Source: Rhodobacteraceae bacterium bin131 (GTDB lineage: Bacteria; Pseudomonadota; Alphaproteobacteria; Rhodobacterales; Rhodobacteraceae). From it: DNA of 37,998 nt. A model generated the notes under the pieces. That model was not told the DNA's origin. It saw only the letters and a program-made list of their open reading frames with translations, and made no database searches. The translations under genes were made by a program, and so were the position numbers. Shown one piece after another: positions 18,165-27,138 of the stretch. Location of the stretch: NCBI GenBank assembly GCA_002239085.1, contig MPNP01000016.1, positions 1 through 37,998 on the forward strand, written 5' to 3'. Position 1 is the stretch's first letter. Each line of letters opens with the position of its first letter.

Positions 18165-18887
18165 AATGTTTGAAATGTCAGTAAAGGGCACCTCTGATTT
18201 ACAATTTTCAGAGTTCTCCTTAAGCAGCTTCCAATTTTTAGTGCAGTAACAGAATTTCACTAAACTTTTCGTTTTTATCTTGAGTATCTCTAGCCAATCC
18301 AAACCTAAAAATATTATTCCAAAACGCCTTGACCAACTCCGAAAACAATAGTAGTGCTGGCCGCTGCTGAGGACTCGGCTGGCTTCTTATCAGACAGCAA
18401 TGGAGGCCTGTCCTTGTATTGGTCCACCGAACATCCGTTTCCCATTGCCATATTTTTTAACCTCTTCCCACGCCCAAGGAATATTTTTATGACTCCAGGT
18501 AATCCAGGCAAGAGTATTGAATACCTCATGAGCCTCTAGTTTTCGGTCTTCATCAAAGAGGTTTTTTCTCAATGAGGGTTCCAAGTTTACATCAAAAAGG
18601 AAGCAATTACTTGAGGGATTCAAGCGGGTCACAAGAACAAAAGAAGTTCTAAGAAAAAATAAGATTGAGGAAAACAATATTGAAATTATCTACTTTGGAA
18701 TACATTGACATAGCCTGATTGTGAAACCCTTCCCATCATTCTCGCCTTGGGAGTGCTCAATGATTTTGAGTCAATGTCATTGAACAGTTGATTGAATGAA
18801 ACATTATTTTATTAGAACATTGGACACAACAACATTAACATTGTTGGATTGAGAGCCAAATCATCATTGGGTTGAGTAGTATTGATA
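18165..18887. other. Intergenic region before glmU, with possible vestigial coding sequence
   Basis: About 720 bases without a gene I can defend. CTCTGA and TCAGAG (18192-18213) form a weak hairpin after the giant gene and may mark its transcript end. Between 18314 and 18677 the minus strand has two overlapping open frames of 95 and 71 codons in different registers, which together read like a frameshifted remnant; neither resembles a family I know. The last 150 bases before glmU are AT-rich and presumably contain its promoter. Confidence 0.4.
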
Positions 18888-20216
18888 ATGAGTATAACAG
18901 TAGTTATTCTTGGTGCTGGAAAAGGCACGAGAATGAAGTCAAAAAAGACTAAAATTCTCCATGAAATCGGTGGTATCCCGATTTATTTGCATGCTTTGAA
19001 TTCGACAGAAGGTCTCGTTCCAAGCAAAACTTTATTCGTTACATCTCGAGATAATCAAGCCTTAATTGAATCGTTGCAACATTTTGATGTCAAAGCTGAT
19101 GTCGTAATTCAGGATGAACAATTAGGGACGGGAGATGCAGTCGCAGTGGCTTTACAAAGTCTTCCTGAATTAACGGGGATTGTAGTCGTGCTTTATGGTG
19201 ATACACCATTCGTCAAAACATCAACATTAACAAAATTGGTTAGGTCTGTTGAACAAGATGTACCTTTTGCTTTTTTAGGCTTTGAGACACTACATCCAGG
19301 CAATTATGGCAGGATAAAGTTAGATACTGAGGGCTACATCCAAAAAATTACAGAGGCCAAAGACTGCAATCATGTTGATTCTTCACTATCACTCTGCAAT
19401 AGCGGGATATTTTGTTCCCAAGTTGATGTACTTACCAAATTATTACCTCAGATCAGCAATGAGAACTCAAGTGGAGAATACTACCTTACGGATATCGCTC
19501 ACTTAGCTTCAGAGCAAGGAATCAAGACACGCTTGGTTCAATGTGATGAACACGAAACTTTGGGAATTAACACCCGAAACGATTTAGCAGTTGCTGAACA
19601 CGTCTTCCAATCTCAAATGCGAAACCGTTTCATGTCAGAGGGTGTAACACTCATTGACCCCAATAGTGTTTACTTTAGTATTGATACCAAAATTGCTCCA
19701 GATGTTGTTATTGAACCTAATGTAAAAATCGGAAAAGAAGTTTCCATTGATACCGGTGCCGTAATTCATTCATTTTCATATCTTGAGGGATGTACTATTT
19801 CTGAAGGTGCTCAAATTGGCCCCTTTGCCCGAATACGTGCCAGTTCAGAAATTTCAAAGGATGCCAAAGTTGGCAATTTTGTTGAAGTCAAGGCGTCTAA
19901 ATTAGGTGCCCGGACAAAAGTGTCGCATTTATCTTATGTTGGTGATGCATCAGTAGGTGAGGAAACTAATATTGGTGCTGGAACGGTCTTTTGTAATTAC
20001 GATGGAGTTTCAAAAAATAAGACCGTTGTTGGTAGCCAAACCTTTATTGGTTCGAATACGCTTTTGATTGCCCCTGTTGAAATAGGCAATGAAGCCTTTA
20101 CAGCTGCTGGTTCAGTTATCAACCAGAATGTACCCGATCATTCACTCGGTATAGCACGCAAAAGGCAAAAAAACTTGCTCAATAAGGCTCCCAACCACAA
20201 ATTCAGGAAGGGGTAA
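18888..20216 (+). CDS. glmU: Bifunctional GlmU: glucosamine-1-phosphate acetyltransferase / N-acetylglucosamine-1-phosphate uridyltransferase
   Basis: This 442-residue enzyme performs the last two steps to UDP-GlcNAc, the precursor of peptidoglycan and LPS. The N-terminal pyrophosphorylase domain opens with VVILGAGKGTRMKSKKTKILHEIGG (UTP-binding loop) and has the LYGDTPF segment. The C-terminal half is a left-handed beta-helix of hexapeptide repeats containing ARIRASSEI, VGNFVEVKASKLG and HLSYVGDA; H347 is the expected acetyltransferase base and Y350 a substrate contact. The ATG at 18888 is preferred to the in-frame TTG two codons earlier. It is slightly shorter than the E. coli enzyme (456). 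The glmS start lies four bases after its stop, so the two genes of the pathway form an operon. Confidence 0.95.
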   Translation: MSITVVILGAGKGTRMKSKKTKILHEIGGIPIYLHALNSTEGLVPSKTLFVTSRDNQALIESLQHFDVKADVVIQDEQLGTGDAVAVALQSLPELTGIVVVLYGDTPFVKTSTLTKLVRSVEQDVPFAFLGFETLHPGNYGRIKLDTEGYIQKITEAKDCNHVDSSLSLCNSGIFCSQVDVLTKLLPQISNENSSGEYYLTDIAHLASEQGIKTRLVQCDEHETLGINTRNDLAVAEHVFQSQMRNRFMSEGVTLIDPNSVYFSIDTKIAPDVVIEPNVKIGKEVSIDTGAVIHSFSYLEGCTISEGAQIGPFARIRASSEISKDAKVGNFVEVKASKLGARTKVSHLSYVGDASVGEETNIGAGTVFCNYDGVSKNKTVVGSQTFIGSNTLLIAPVEIGNEAFTAAGSVINQNVPDHSLGIARKRQKNLLNKAPNHKFRKG

Positions 20217-20220
20217 AGCA

Positions 20221-22041
20221 ATGTGTGGGATTATCGGCTATCTTGGTCCTCATCAAGCATCGCCAATTATTATTGAAGCACTTAGAAGACTTGAATATAG
20301 AGGTTATGATAGTGCAGGTATTGCAACCCTAGACAATGGTACACTCAATCGAAGAAGAACATCAGGACGAATCAATAATTTAGCTGACTCATTGGTCCAA
20401 GAACCAATTCGCGGAAAAATAGGAATTGGTCATACAAGATGGGCTACGCATGGCCTCCCAAACGAACAAAATGCACATCCTCACAATTCTTGTTCTATTT
20501 CGGTTGTGCATAACGGCATCATCGAAAATTTTAAACAGATAAAAGAAAATCTTTTAACCCAAGGGTACGAGTTCTCATCAGAAACTGATACTGAAGTTGT
20601 TCCAATTTTAGTGCAAAGCTTCATTGACAGGAATGCGAAACCGATTGAAGCCGTTCATCAAGCGATGAAAGTTCTCCAAGGGCAGTTTGCATTATGTTTT
20701 TTATTTGCAGGAGAAGACGATGTTATAATTGTTGCTCGTCAAGGTTCTCCCCTTGTGATAGGTCACGACCAGGATGCTATGTTTGTTGCTTCAGATGCAT
20801 TGGGTTTAGCGGGTCTCACTGATAATATAACCTACCTAGAAGATGGTGACTCGGCAATTATCTCTCAACAAGAGCTTATTATTTTTGATGTTAATCAAAA
20901 ACCCGTGAGTCGAAGCAAAACGATTGTATCAATTGACTCAGCCGTTAACCCCAAAGGTAACTATAAGCATTTTATGCTCAAAGAGATCCATGAGCAACCG
21001 GAATCGATCTCACGAGCTCTAGAAAGCCTCTTTCAATCAGGTCAACTCAATGACCAAACTGTAGATCAAATTTGCCAGCAGCCGATCAATTGGGTAAATT
21101 TAATTGGATGTGGGACCGCATATTATGCTTGCCAAATTGCGAGTTACTGGTTTGAAAAGTTAATCAAAATCCCCGCAAGGGCAGAAATTGCTTCAGAGTT
21201 TCGTTATAGAAATGCTGTCATCAAACCCGATGACTTATCTATCTTTGTTAGCCAATCAGGTGAAACTGCTGACACACTTGCAGCCTTAAGGTATGCCCGT
21301 GATTGTCATAGTAACAATCTTTCAATTCTTAACAATCCTGCTTGCTCTATGGAACGAGAAAGTCAGCGAGCATTATCAATTCACGCGGGGTTTGAGTTCA
21401 GTGTTGCCTCGACTAAAGCATTTACGAGCCAACTGACAGTACTATTGAGTTTAGGACTCATTATAGGGTATCGCAAAGGAACTGTAACCCATGAAGAGTT
21501 TAGCACTATTAAGTCTGACTTGTTTGAATTGCCAAAGTTAGTTGATGCCGTCATTGGTTTGCGTGACGACATAATAAAGATAGCAGAGTTTATATCGGAT
21601 TGCCCTGCCGTCATATTTATAGGGCGTGGACTTATGTATCCCACTTCGCTAGAAGGTGCACTTAAACTCAAAGAAGTGACTTACATTCACGCTGAAGGCA
21701 TTGCCGCAGGGGAATTGAAACATGGTCCAATTGCCCTTGTCGATAAAACTGTTCCAACAGTTGTTCTCGCTCCCTCTAATGACTTGTTTGTGAAAACAAT
21801 AAGCAACCTAAAGGAAATCAGAGCACGTGGAGGCCCAGTTATATTACTAACCGATAGCGAGGGTCTCGTTCAGGCCGGTGACGATACTAATTTTGCTTTG
21901 ACTTTACCAAAGATTAATCCACTACTTACTCCCATTCTTTACACCGTTCCCTTGCAGTTACTAGCGTATTTCACTGCTACCAAAAAGGGCTTGGATGTAG
22001 ATAAGCCAAGGCATCTTGCCAAGTCGGTAACCGTTGAGTAA
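20221..22041 (+). CDS. glmS: Glutamine-fructose-6-phosphate aminotransferase (isomerising)
   Basis: This 606-residue cytosolic enzyme makes glucosamine-6-phosphate from fructose-6-phosphate and glutamine, the committed step to UDP-GlcNAc. It begins MCGIIGYLG, so Cys2 becomes the N-terminal nucleophile of the glutaminase domain after Met removal. HTRWATHG and the SETDTEVV segment are further glutaminase signatures. Two SIS domains follow (FVSQSGETADTLAALR and GRGLMYPTSLEGALKLKEVTY), then EGIAAGELKHGP and the conserved C-terminus DKPRHLAKSVTVE. The ribosome site AGGAAGGGG overlaps the end of glmU, so translation is likely coupled. I see no glmS ribozyme; the leader is only four bases, which excludes one. 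Length matches the family (about 609). Confidence 0.97.
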   Translation: MCGIIGYLGPHQASPIIIEALRRLEYRGYDSAGIATLDNGTLNRRRTSGRINNLADSLVQEPIRGKIGIGHTRWATHGLPNEQNAHPHNSCSISVVHNGIIENFKQIKENLLTQGYEFSSETDTEVVPILVQSFIDRNAKPIEAVHQAMKVLQGQFALCFLFAGEDDVIIVARQGSPLVIGHDQDAMFVASDALGLAGLTDNITYLEDGDSAIISQQELIIFDVNQKPVSRSKTIVSIDSAVNPKGNYKHFMLKEIHEQPESISRALESLFQSGQLNDQTVDQICQQPINWVNLIGCGTAYYACQIASYWFEKLIKIPARAEIASEFRYRNAVIKPDDLSIFVSQSGETADTLAALRYARDCHSNNLSILNNPACSMERESQRALSIHAGFEFSVASTKAFTSQLTVLLSLGLIIGYRKGTVTHEEFSTIKSDLFELPKLVDAVIGLRDDIIKIAEFISDCPAVIFIGRGLMYPTSLEGALKLKEVTYIHAEGIAAGELKHGPIALVDKTVPTVVLAPSNDLFVKTISNLKEIRARGGPVILLTDSEGLVQAGDDTNFALTLPKINPLLTPILYTVPLQLLAYFTATKKGLDVDKPRHLAKSVTVE

Positions 22042-22375
22042 TTCTAAAATAGATAGATGCACATACTGGGAAATGCTGGCAAGTGTTCAAAGTAGTTATA
22101 CAGTTTTTCAAATACCGACAGAAATTTTCGTATATCCTTCAAAAGATTCATAGACTATTTGACACTTTTAACAGGTGCCTGTACAGGCATTTACGTAGCG
22201 ACAAAAAAATGCGACATTATGATATCCCGTGTCATAGCTAAAGACCGAAGTAAGGAATAGGAGGATTGCTCTGATTAAAGCTCCTTGATTATGCAATTAT
22301 TCTTTAACCGGCACAATAAACTCCCTCATGCTACTGAAAGTAGCATGTATAGTCAGCGAGTCTTAAAATTTGTGA
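22042..22375. other. Intergenic region between convergent glmS and GPP34 genes with two palindromes
   Basis: About 330 bases with no coding frame of note. It contains the perfect 14-bp palindrome TGCCTGTACAGGCA at 22176-22189 and the hairpin at 22327-22347. Because both flanking genes point inward, at least one of these is probably a transcription end. Confidence 0.55.
22327..22347. terminator. Hairpin, probable bidirectional transcription terminator
   Basis: CATGCTACT and AGTAGCATG form a perfect 9-bp stem around the loop GAA, between the convergent glmS and GPP34 genes and 29 bases from the stop of the latter. No clear T-run follows on either strand, so Rho-independent action is uncertain. 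Confidence 0.5.
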
Positions 22376-23026
22376 TTAAAAGGGTGGATGTAATGCCAAA
22401 GCAAGTGTTGCTTCAATGTCTCTGACCGAGTTTGTAACTGCCCGCCCAATAATGTCCATATTACGAACTTGTTTTATTCGGCTTTGGCATTTTTTGTATT
22501 GTACTTCTGAGAGAATATGCTTGAATATTCCGCAAGCATCCACTAAGCCAATGATAACGATGTCTCTAGGACTGGGAATTTTATCACTAAACAAAACATC
22601 AAGTATTCGTAGCTTTACTTCCTGCTCTACTTTGCCGTCTAAAACCGGATAGCGTCTTGTCCGAAACACCCATAAAAACCGGTCATCAATCTTTTCAAGC
22701 ACTTTCTTTTCAACCAAGCGGTTGAGTGCCAGAAGTTTTATTCTCTCGGAGTCCAAAGCAAGTGATTCAACCCAAGCTTTGGCATCCTTTTGTTCAGAAT
22801 TTTCAGAAATTTCTTTTAGAATAGGGTCTAAGAGTTTGTCTCCTGTTGGAGTTGGGTCAATGACTATAATCTTTTCCAGATCAGAATCAATCTTGTCCAA
22901 CATTGCCAAGTCCATCATCACTGCTCCAGCAAGGACGCAGCGCATTGATAGTTCAGGTACATGGAGAATCCGTCCTGACTCATCTTCAATCAGCATTAGC
23001 ATTATTTCTTCGGGAAAACTAAGCAT
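22376..23026 (-). CDS. GPP34 (GOLPH3/Vps74-like) family protein
   Basis: This 216-residue protein matches the bacterial GPP34 family: the N-terminal LSFPEEIMLMLIEDESGRIL, then the alanine-rich helix CVLAGAVMMDLAMLDKID, the motif VIDPTPTGDKLLDPIL (residues 55-70), a central RLVEKKVLEKIDDRFLWVFRTRRYPVLDG, and PSPRDIVIIGLVDACGIF. In eukaryotes GOLPH3 binds phosphatidylinositol 4-phosphate at the Golgi and sorts glycosyltransferases. The bacterial role is unknown, though membrane or envelope work is a reasonable guess. There is no signal peptide or membrane helix, so it should be cytosolic or peripheral. It stands alone between glmS and moaA on the opposite strand. I am confident of the family, not of a function. 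Confidence 0.85.
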   Translation of the reverse strand: MLSFPEEIMLMLIEDESGRILHVPELSMRCVLAGAVMMDLAMLDKIDSDLEKIIVIDPTPTGDKLLDPILKEISENSEQKDAKAWVESLALDSERIKLLALNRLVEKKVLEKIDDRFLWVFRTRRYPVLDGKVEQEVKLRILDVLFSDKIPSPRDIVIIGLVDACGIFKHILSEVQYKKCQSRIKQVRNMDIIGRAVTNSVRDIEATLALALHPPF

Positions 23027-23370
23027 TCATTTTATCTTTCGCTATTAAAGGGGATACAATATGTCATATTGAAATAATACATCAACTCATCAAGAAGTTC
23101 AATTACTTTGATTTGCAGTAATCAATAATAATTCTCAGCCAAATTATAATTCTAGAGTGATAAAGTGAATGGCGACGATTAAGTACTTATTATTGTTGAT
23201 GCATCCAAGATGCCCTTGCAGGGTTTAATTATGGGGAAACTAGTTTATAATTCCTCATTTCATCACTAATTGATTTAACGATGTGTCATTTAATTTCAAC
23301 TGAAATTAAACCATTGTAATATAAATGGCGACATAACTTCTTTGCTCTTAACTTTTTCCATTTAATTAAC
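23027..23370. other. Intergenic region between divergent GPP34 and moaA genes
   Basis: About 340 AT-rich bases that must contain two divergent promoters. A short hairpin, GCATC-CAA-GATGC, is followed by CCC-TTGCA-GGG near 23200-23225. I could not fold it into a molybdenum cofactor riboswitch and do not claim one. Confidence 0.4.
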
Positions 23371-24414
23371 ATGCTAAATGAAAATTTATTTGCCCAACCA
23401 TTGGACCAGTTCAAGCCATTGATTGATCCATATATGCGGCGAATAAACTATCTCCGAGTATCTGTAACTGACCGGTGCGATTTTCGCTGCCAGTATTGTA
23501 TGTCAGAAAATATGGTCTTTTTGCCCAAAAAGGATCTCATGACCTTAGAAGAACTTGACCGATTGTGTACAATATTTATTCAACTTGGGGTTACCAATAT
23601 ACGACTCACTGGGGGTGAACCACTAGTAAGAAGAGGACTTCTTGATTTCATTAAAAACATGTCGCGTCACCTTAACACCGGGGCTTTAAGCGAACTTACT
23701 TTGACTACCAATGGATCACAATTAACCCGATTGTCAAAGCCTTTATATGATTTAGGAGTGCGACGGCTCAATGTCTCATTGGATACACTTGACCCCGACA
23801 AATTTAAGCAAGTTACACGTTGGGGTAATTTTAGCAAAGTGATCAATGGCATTATGACTGCTAAAGAATGTGGACTCAAAATCAAAATAAATACTGTTGC
23901 CTTGAAGGGATTTAATGAAAATGAACTTTTCGATTTAACCTCATGGTGTGCCCAAAATGAATTTGATATTACCTTTATTGAAGTTATGCCAATGGGTGAC
24001 ATCGGTAATGAAAACCGCATTGGACAATTTTGGTCACTAAAAAACCTACGACAAAGGCTTGAAGAGCGCTACACTTTGATTGATACGCCGGAACGAAGTG
24101 GCGGGCCAGCAACCTATATTAAAGTCTGGGAAACAAATCAGAAAATTGGCTTTATTACTCCCCTAACCCATAATTTTTGTGAAAGTTGCAATCGTGTAAG
24201 AGTCACCTGTACAGGTGAACTATTCATGTGTTTGGGACAGGAAGATAAAGTTGACCTGAAAACGCCTCTTCGCAAATACCCCAATGACGACCGCCCAACT
24301 ATTGAGACAATTCGCAGAGCTATTGAAGCGAAACCAAAAGGACATGATTTCGACTATTCACGACAAACAATTCAAGGTCAAGTCACCCGCTATATGAACC
24401 ATACAGGCGGGTAA
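23371..24414 (+). CDS. moaA: GTP 3',8-cyclase MoaA (molybdenum cofactor biosynthesis, radical SAM)
   Basis: This 347-residue radical SAM enzyme cyclises GTP in the first step of molybdopterin synthesis. The N-terminal [4Fe-4S] cysteines are C36, C40 and C43 in [11 protein letters not shown], after the conserved [30 protein letters not shown] and [12 protein letters not shown] are typical. The second cluster uses C270, C273 and C287 in [21 protein letters not shown]. The C-terminus ends HTGG, keeping the double glycine needed for activity. AGAGGAG just after its stop is the ribosome site of msrB, so the two are co-transcribed. No other moa, moe or mog gene is in the window, so the rest of the pathway must lie elsewhere. 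Confidence 0.95.
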   Translation: MLNENLFAQPLDQFKPLIDPYMRRINYLRVSVTDRCDFRCQYCMSENMVFLPKKDLMTLEELDRLCTIFIQLGVTNIRLTGGEPLVRRGLLDFIKNMSRHLNTGALSELTLTTNGSQLTRLSKPLYDLGVRRLNVSLDTLDPDKFKQVTRWGNFSKVINGIMTAKECGLKIKINTVALKGFNENELFDLTSWCAQNEFDITFIEVMPMGDIGNENRIGQFWSLKNLRQRLEERYTLIDTPERSGGPATYIKVWETNQKIGFITPLTHNFCESCNRVRVTCTGELFMCLGQEDKVDLKTPLRKYPNDDRPTIETIRRAIEAKPKGHDFDYSRQTIQGQVTRYMNHTGG

Positions 24415-24427
24415 GCAGAGGAGTATT

Positions 24428-24832
24428 ATGGGAAACAAAATAATAAAATCCGACAAAGAATGGCGGAATCAATTATCTGACTTGTCATATCGAGTCACAA
24501 GAAAGGCAGGAACCGAAAGACCATTTACTAATGACAACTTTCCGAAGTGCAAAGGTAGGTTTATATGCATTTGTTGCGGGGAAGAATTATTTAACTCTGA
24601 TCACAAATTCGATTCTGGCACTGGGTGGCCAAGTTTTTATAAACCAGTAAATCAAAATAATATTGGCGAAAAAGATGACTTTTCCCTTTTTCGTAAGCGA
24701 ACAGAAGTCATTTGCAACTCATGTGATGCTCATTTAGGTCATGTTTTTCCTGACGGGCCACAACCAACAGGATTACGATATTGTATTAACGGGTCTGCTT
24801 TGAAATTTATCCAGCACACAGATAAACAATAG
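24428..24832 (+). CDS. msrB: Peptide-methionine (R)-S-oxide reductase MsrB
   Basis: This 134-residue enzyme reduces the R form of methionine sulfoxide in proteins, repairing oxidative damage. The catalytic cysteine is C119 in [11 protein letters not shown]. Two CxxC pairs (C47/C50 in CICCGEELF and C96/C99 in [15 protein letters not shown]) form the structural zinc site, and [10 protein letters not shown] is the substrate-binding block. No signal peptide is present, so it is cytosolic. It lies 13 bases after moaA with a strong AGAGGAG site four bases before its ATG. A pairing of moaA with msrB has no obvious biochemical reason beyond shared oxygen sensitivity. Confidence 0.95.
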   Translation: MGNKIIKSDKEWRNQLSDLSYRVTRKAGTERPFTNDNFPKCKGRFICICCGEELFNSDHKFDSGTGWPSFYKPVNQNNIGEKDDFSLFRKRTEVICNSCDAHLGHVFPDGPQPTGLRYCINGSALKFIQHTDKQ

Positions 24833-25167
24833 ATTAATCCCTCCAAATTCACTCCTGTAAAATCGTCAGGATTATTATCAATTTATAGGATGGTTGAGTT
24901 AAAGTTAAGTAACCATTGCCAAGAATTATCTTAGCTGTGTTTCGGTCTTTCTAATCTACAAAAAACTAGTCACTTTTGGGTTTGATACCTGAACATCTCT
25001 CATAGCATTTTAGGAAAATTAAAAATCCTTCTTAAACAAGGTAGAATTTACCCCCGAACAAGATATGAAATCTTTAGGTGGCATTCTGCCCTTATTGATA
25101 GATTATGTACGACAAGAAAGTATTTTACCAACTTCCGAGTGATTGTTTCCGCTATCAAGGTGACCTT

Positions 25168-25314
25168 TTAGTCAGATAGACAACCATACTGTTGAACAAT
25201 CTTGGTTGGAATTGGGTCTCTAACATTTTCAATTGGAGGTTGAAAAGGTGTTGTTCCATATGGTTCGCACATTTGAGCTTTAGTTCTTTGGTCTACGTAA
25301 TTAGACTCTTGCAT
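25168..25314 (-). CDS. Possible small protein or gene remnant (48 residues)
   Basis: This frame runs from an ATG at 25314 to a TAA and reads MQESNYVDQRTKAQMC followed by a proline-rich, balanced sequence ending QQYGCLSD, with two cysteines. The amino acid mix looks more like a real protein than the other frames here. However, no ribosome site is clear, and the frame continues eight codons upstream of the ATG before a stop, which would also fit a fragment of a decayed gene. I do not recognise it. Confidence 0.2.
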   Translation of the reverse strand: MQESNYVDQRTKAQMCEPYGTTPFQPPIENVRDPIPTKIVQQYGCLSD

Positions 25315-25357
25315 GTCGTTTTCGGCACGGTCAACGCCCTATGCTTCCCTCACCGCG

Positions 25358-25393
25358 TTCGGTTGGTGACTGGATTTCGGTTGGTGACTGGAT
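25358..25393. repeat. Exact tandem duplication of an 18-base unit
   Basis: The unit TTCGGTTGGTGACTGGAT occurs twice back to back (25358-25375 and 25376-25393) without a mismatch. The duplication is in-frame for any reading frame (18 bases) but lies in no recognised gene, and is probably recent slippage. Confidence 0.8.
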
Positions 25394-25766
25394 GACCATA
25401 ATAACGATGAATCCGTGGGGCAATTTCAGGTCAAGGGTCAGGCCTATATTCCAAATATTGAGCGAAAGAGAATAAGCGATGTGGAGATAGTAAACAAACT
25501 CATATCAAGTACGATTAAGCTGGTGGTATGTTGTCCTCGGGAAAGTTCTCTTAGTCTCGAATGCTTCAGCATGAACCTGGTGCTTTTCAAGAGTTTCCTA
25601 ATTGTTGTCTTACAAATCTCCTAAATATGCATTAACAACAAAATTTGGGAAACGAAAACTTGTTCAAAACAAAATACTCATCTTGCAATTCGGAAAAATA
25701 ACTTGCGGTGCATCATCAAACACTGCCCATTGATTTAATTCGTGTTAATGATACGACGGAATTTTG

Positions 25767-26240
25767 TCAAAATTGATCTCGGCTATCTCCAGTATCAGGG
25801 GCAATGAGATCTGGTGTGATTTGGCCAAAACTCCGCATAATTTGTTGTACCAAAGTTAGTCTACCCTTATTCGTTTCAGTAATCTGCTGCGTCAATTGGA
25901 CTGGCACACCATCTTTAATTCCATAGGTCTCTACATTAGTGACAATAACACCATCGTCAAAGGCAATCAGTACAATTTTTCTATCTGTGACTACGGGCGG
26001 CTTTAACCCTTCGGCATAGATTTCGTTTTCAACATATATCCAAGTCGTTCCGTACTCTTCATCAACGAGTGTTGGAGTTCCAATCAGACTGAAAACATCT
26101 ATTTGAGTTGACACACCAACTTCAATATTTTCTAACTCACTTGGTTGTGGAGCATAACCATGCTGCGTGGTGATTCCTGTACATGCTCCTATAAATAGAG
26201 ATACGAAAAGAATGGTTTTTAGTCGAAATAGTGGTTTCAT
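25767..26240 (-). CDS. bamE: Outer membrane protein assembly factor BamE (SmpA/OmlA family lipoprotein)
   Basis: This lipoprotein of 157 residues belongs to the BAM complex that inserts beta-barrel proteins into the outer membrane. The signal peptide ends in the lipobox LFIGAC, so the cysteine 20 residues from the ATG at 26240 is the acylated first residue of the mature protein. The SmpA domain follows: LENIEVGVSTQIDVFSLIGTPTLVDEEYGTTWIYVE, with the helix-loop-strand pattern of the family. The frame is open to 26258, but ATG 26240 has AGG nine bases upstream while the earlier ATG has none at a useful distance. It is divergent from the DUF177 gene, as seen in many alphaproteobacteria. The two autotransporters here would be clients of its complex. 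Confidence 0.87.
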   Translation of the reverse strand: MKPLFRLKTILFVSLFIGACTGITTQHGYAPQPSELENIEVGVSTQIDVFSLIGTPTLVDEEYGTTWIYVENEIYAEGLKPPVVTDRKIVLIAFDDGVIVTNVETYGIKDGVPVQLTQQITETNKGRLTLVQQIMRSFGQITPDLIAPDTGDSRDQF

Positions 26241-26293
26241 AAATTGGGACCTATGCATCTTCAGAAGGTTTAATTGATAACCTGTGTTACCTA

Positions 26294-26321
26294 TATATAC
26301 TATGAATCGTTTGAACTACAA
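26294..26321 (-). promoter_or_regulatory. Candidate promoter for bamE
   Basis: Read on the minus strand, TTGTAG (26321-26316) and TATATA (26299-26294) are 16 bases apart. This puts the transcription start about 45 bases before the bamE ATG. The -35 is only a partial match. Confidence 0.35.
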
Positions 26322-26474
26322 ATTTAAGGAATGGCTCAGCGTCCTCATCCAGCTCATAATGTACAATGTCGTAAGTGAGTTGAGTGTTAAGGCAATACAA
26401 ACTGAACTGATATTATTTTAATCTTCAAATTGAAAGTAACAATATAAAATCTCAATTTTGTGTTGGGTAAGCTT

Positions 26475-27050
26475 ATGATAAAACGTTTTGTAAAGGTTCA
26501 AAAAATAAAAATTGCCGACCTGACTCTAGGTACGAATTATCATTTCATTTTTATCCCCAATCAAATTGCGCGAAACAACTTGCGTGATGACTTAAAAATT
26601 CTTTCCATCAACTCTTTGCAAGTCAAAGGAATCATGCGTTCGATAACTCCCGAAGAATGGGTATTTCAAGGCAACTTTCGGGCACGTATTACTCAATCTT
26701 GTATCATAACCTCCGAACCACTCAAGAATACAATCAATTGCAAATTTTCCAGACGCTATGTTAAAGATAAAAAATTACTTGCCCCTACCACAGATAACAA
26801 AATCCCCGAAAATGATGAACTGGAGTTATTACAACCTGACATAAACCTCTTTGAGCTTGCCCGTGAATTGTTGTTTCTTGAGATTCCTGAATATCCTTCC
26901 AAATCAGGAGCTGACTTCAAATTTGAAAATGACCGCGATGATTATGAACCTCAGCCACACTTTCCCATTGACAATCCGTTCTTCAAACTCAAAGAAATCT
27001 ATCCCGAACCACATCAAAAAACAAATACAATACCTTGTAAAGAAGGGTAA
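26475..27050 (+). CDS. DUF177 (YceD-like) family protein
   Basis: This protein of about 191 residues shows the DUF177 pattern: a variable N-terminal half, a strand FQGNFRARITQSCIITSEPL (the family has V.Q.C..TLEP at this place), and an acidic D.INLFELARELLFLEIPEYP block matching the conserved D..D.GE...EEL.L.LP. motif. Its gene lies immediately upstream of rpmF, as in most bacteria; in several species YceD family members influence 23S rRNA or ribosome assembly, and the connection is mainly genomic. The second cysteine of the usual CxxC is absent. The frame opens at a GTG (26460), but I prefer the ATG at 26475. It is the likely first gene of the rpmF-plsX-fabH group. Confidence 0.82.
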   Translation: MIKRFVKVQKIKIADLTLGTNYHFIFIPNQIARNNLRDDLKILSINSLQVKGIMRSITPEEWVFQGNFRARITQSCIITSEPLKNTINCKFSRRYVKDKKLLAPTTDNKIPENDELELLQPDINLFELARELLFLEIPEYPSKSGADFKFENDRDDYEPQPHFPIDNPFFKLKEIYPEPHQKTNTIPCKEG

Positions 27051-27138
27051 TTTGTTTATCTATTTTTCATTTCCTAATCTAAGTCACAGAATGGGGTGTT
27101 TATCTTTGACACCTTTGACAATTTAATCGGTTCAAATT

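Larger units (their letters stand above)
24833..25766. other. Gene-poor region of about 930 bases
   Basis: No convincing gene was found. Two short plus-strand frames (25192-25395 and 25415-25624) have no protein-like character that I recognise. A 48-codon minus-strand frame at 25168-25314 is slightly more protein-like and is listed separately. There is an exact tandem duplication of 18 bases at 25358-25393. The stretch around 25320-25400 is somewhat GC-richer than its surroundings. It may be decayed sequence. Confidence 0.4.

Noticed and set aside
20217-20220. glmS ribozyme
   Set aside because: Only four bases separate glmU and glmS, so there is no room for one.
23100-23370. Molybdenum cofactor riboswitch before moaA
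   Set aside because: Only small hairpins are visible; I could not find the conserved multi-stem arrangement.
25192-25624. Two plus-strand frames of 67 and 69 codons
   Set aside because: Composition is not protein-like, one contains the perfect tandem duplication, and neither has a ribosome site.
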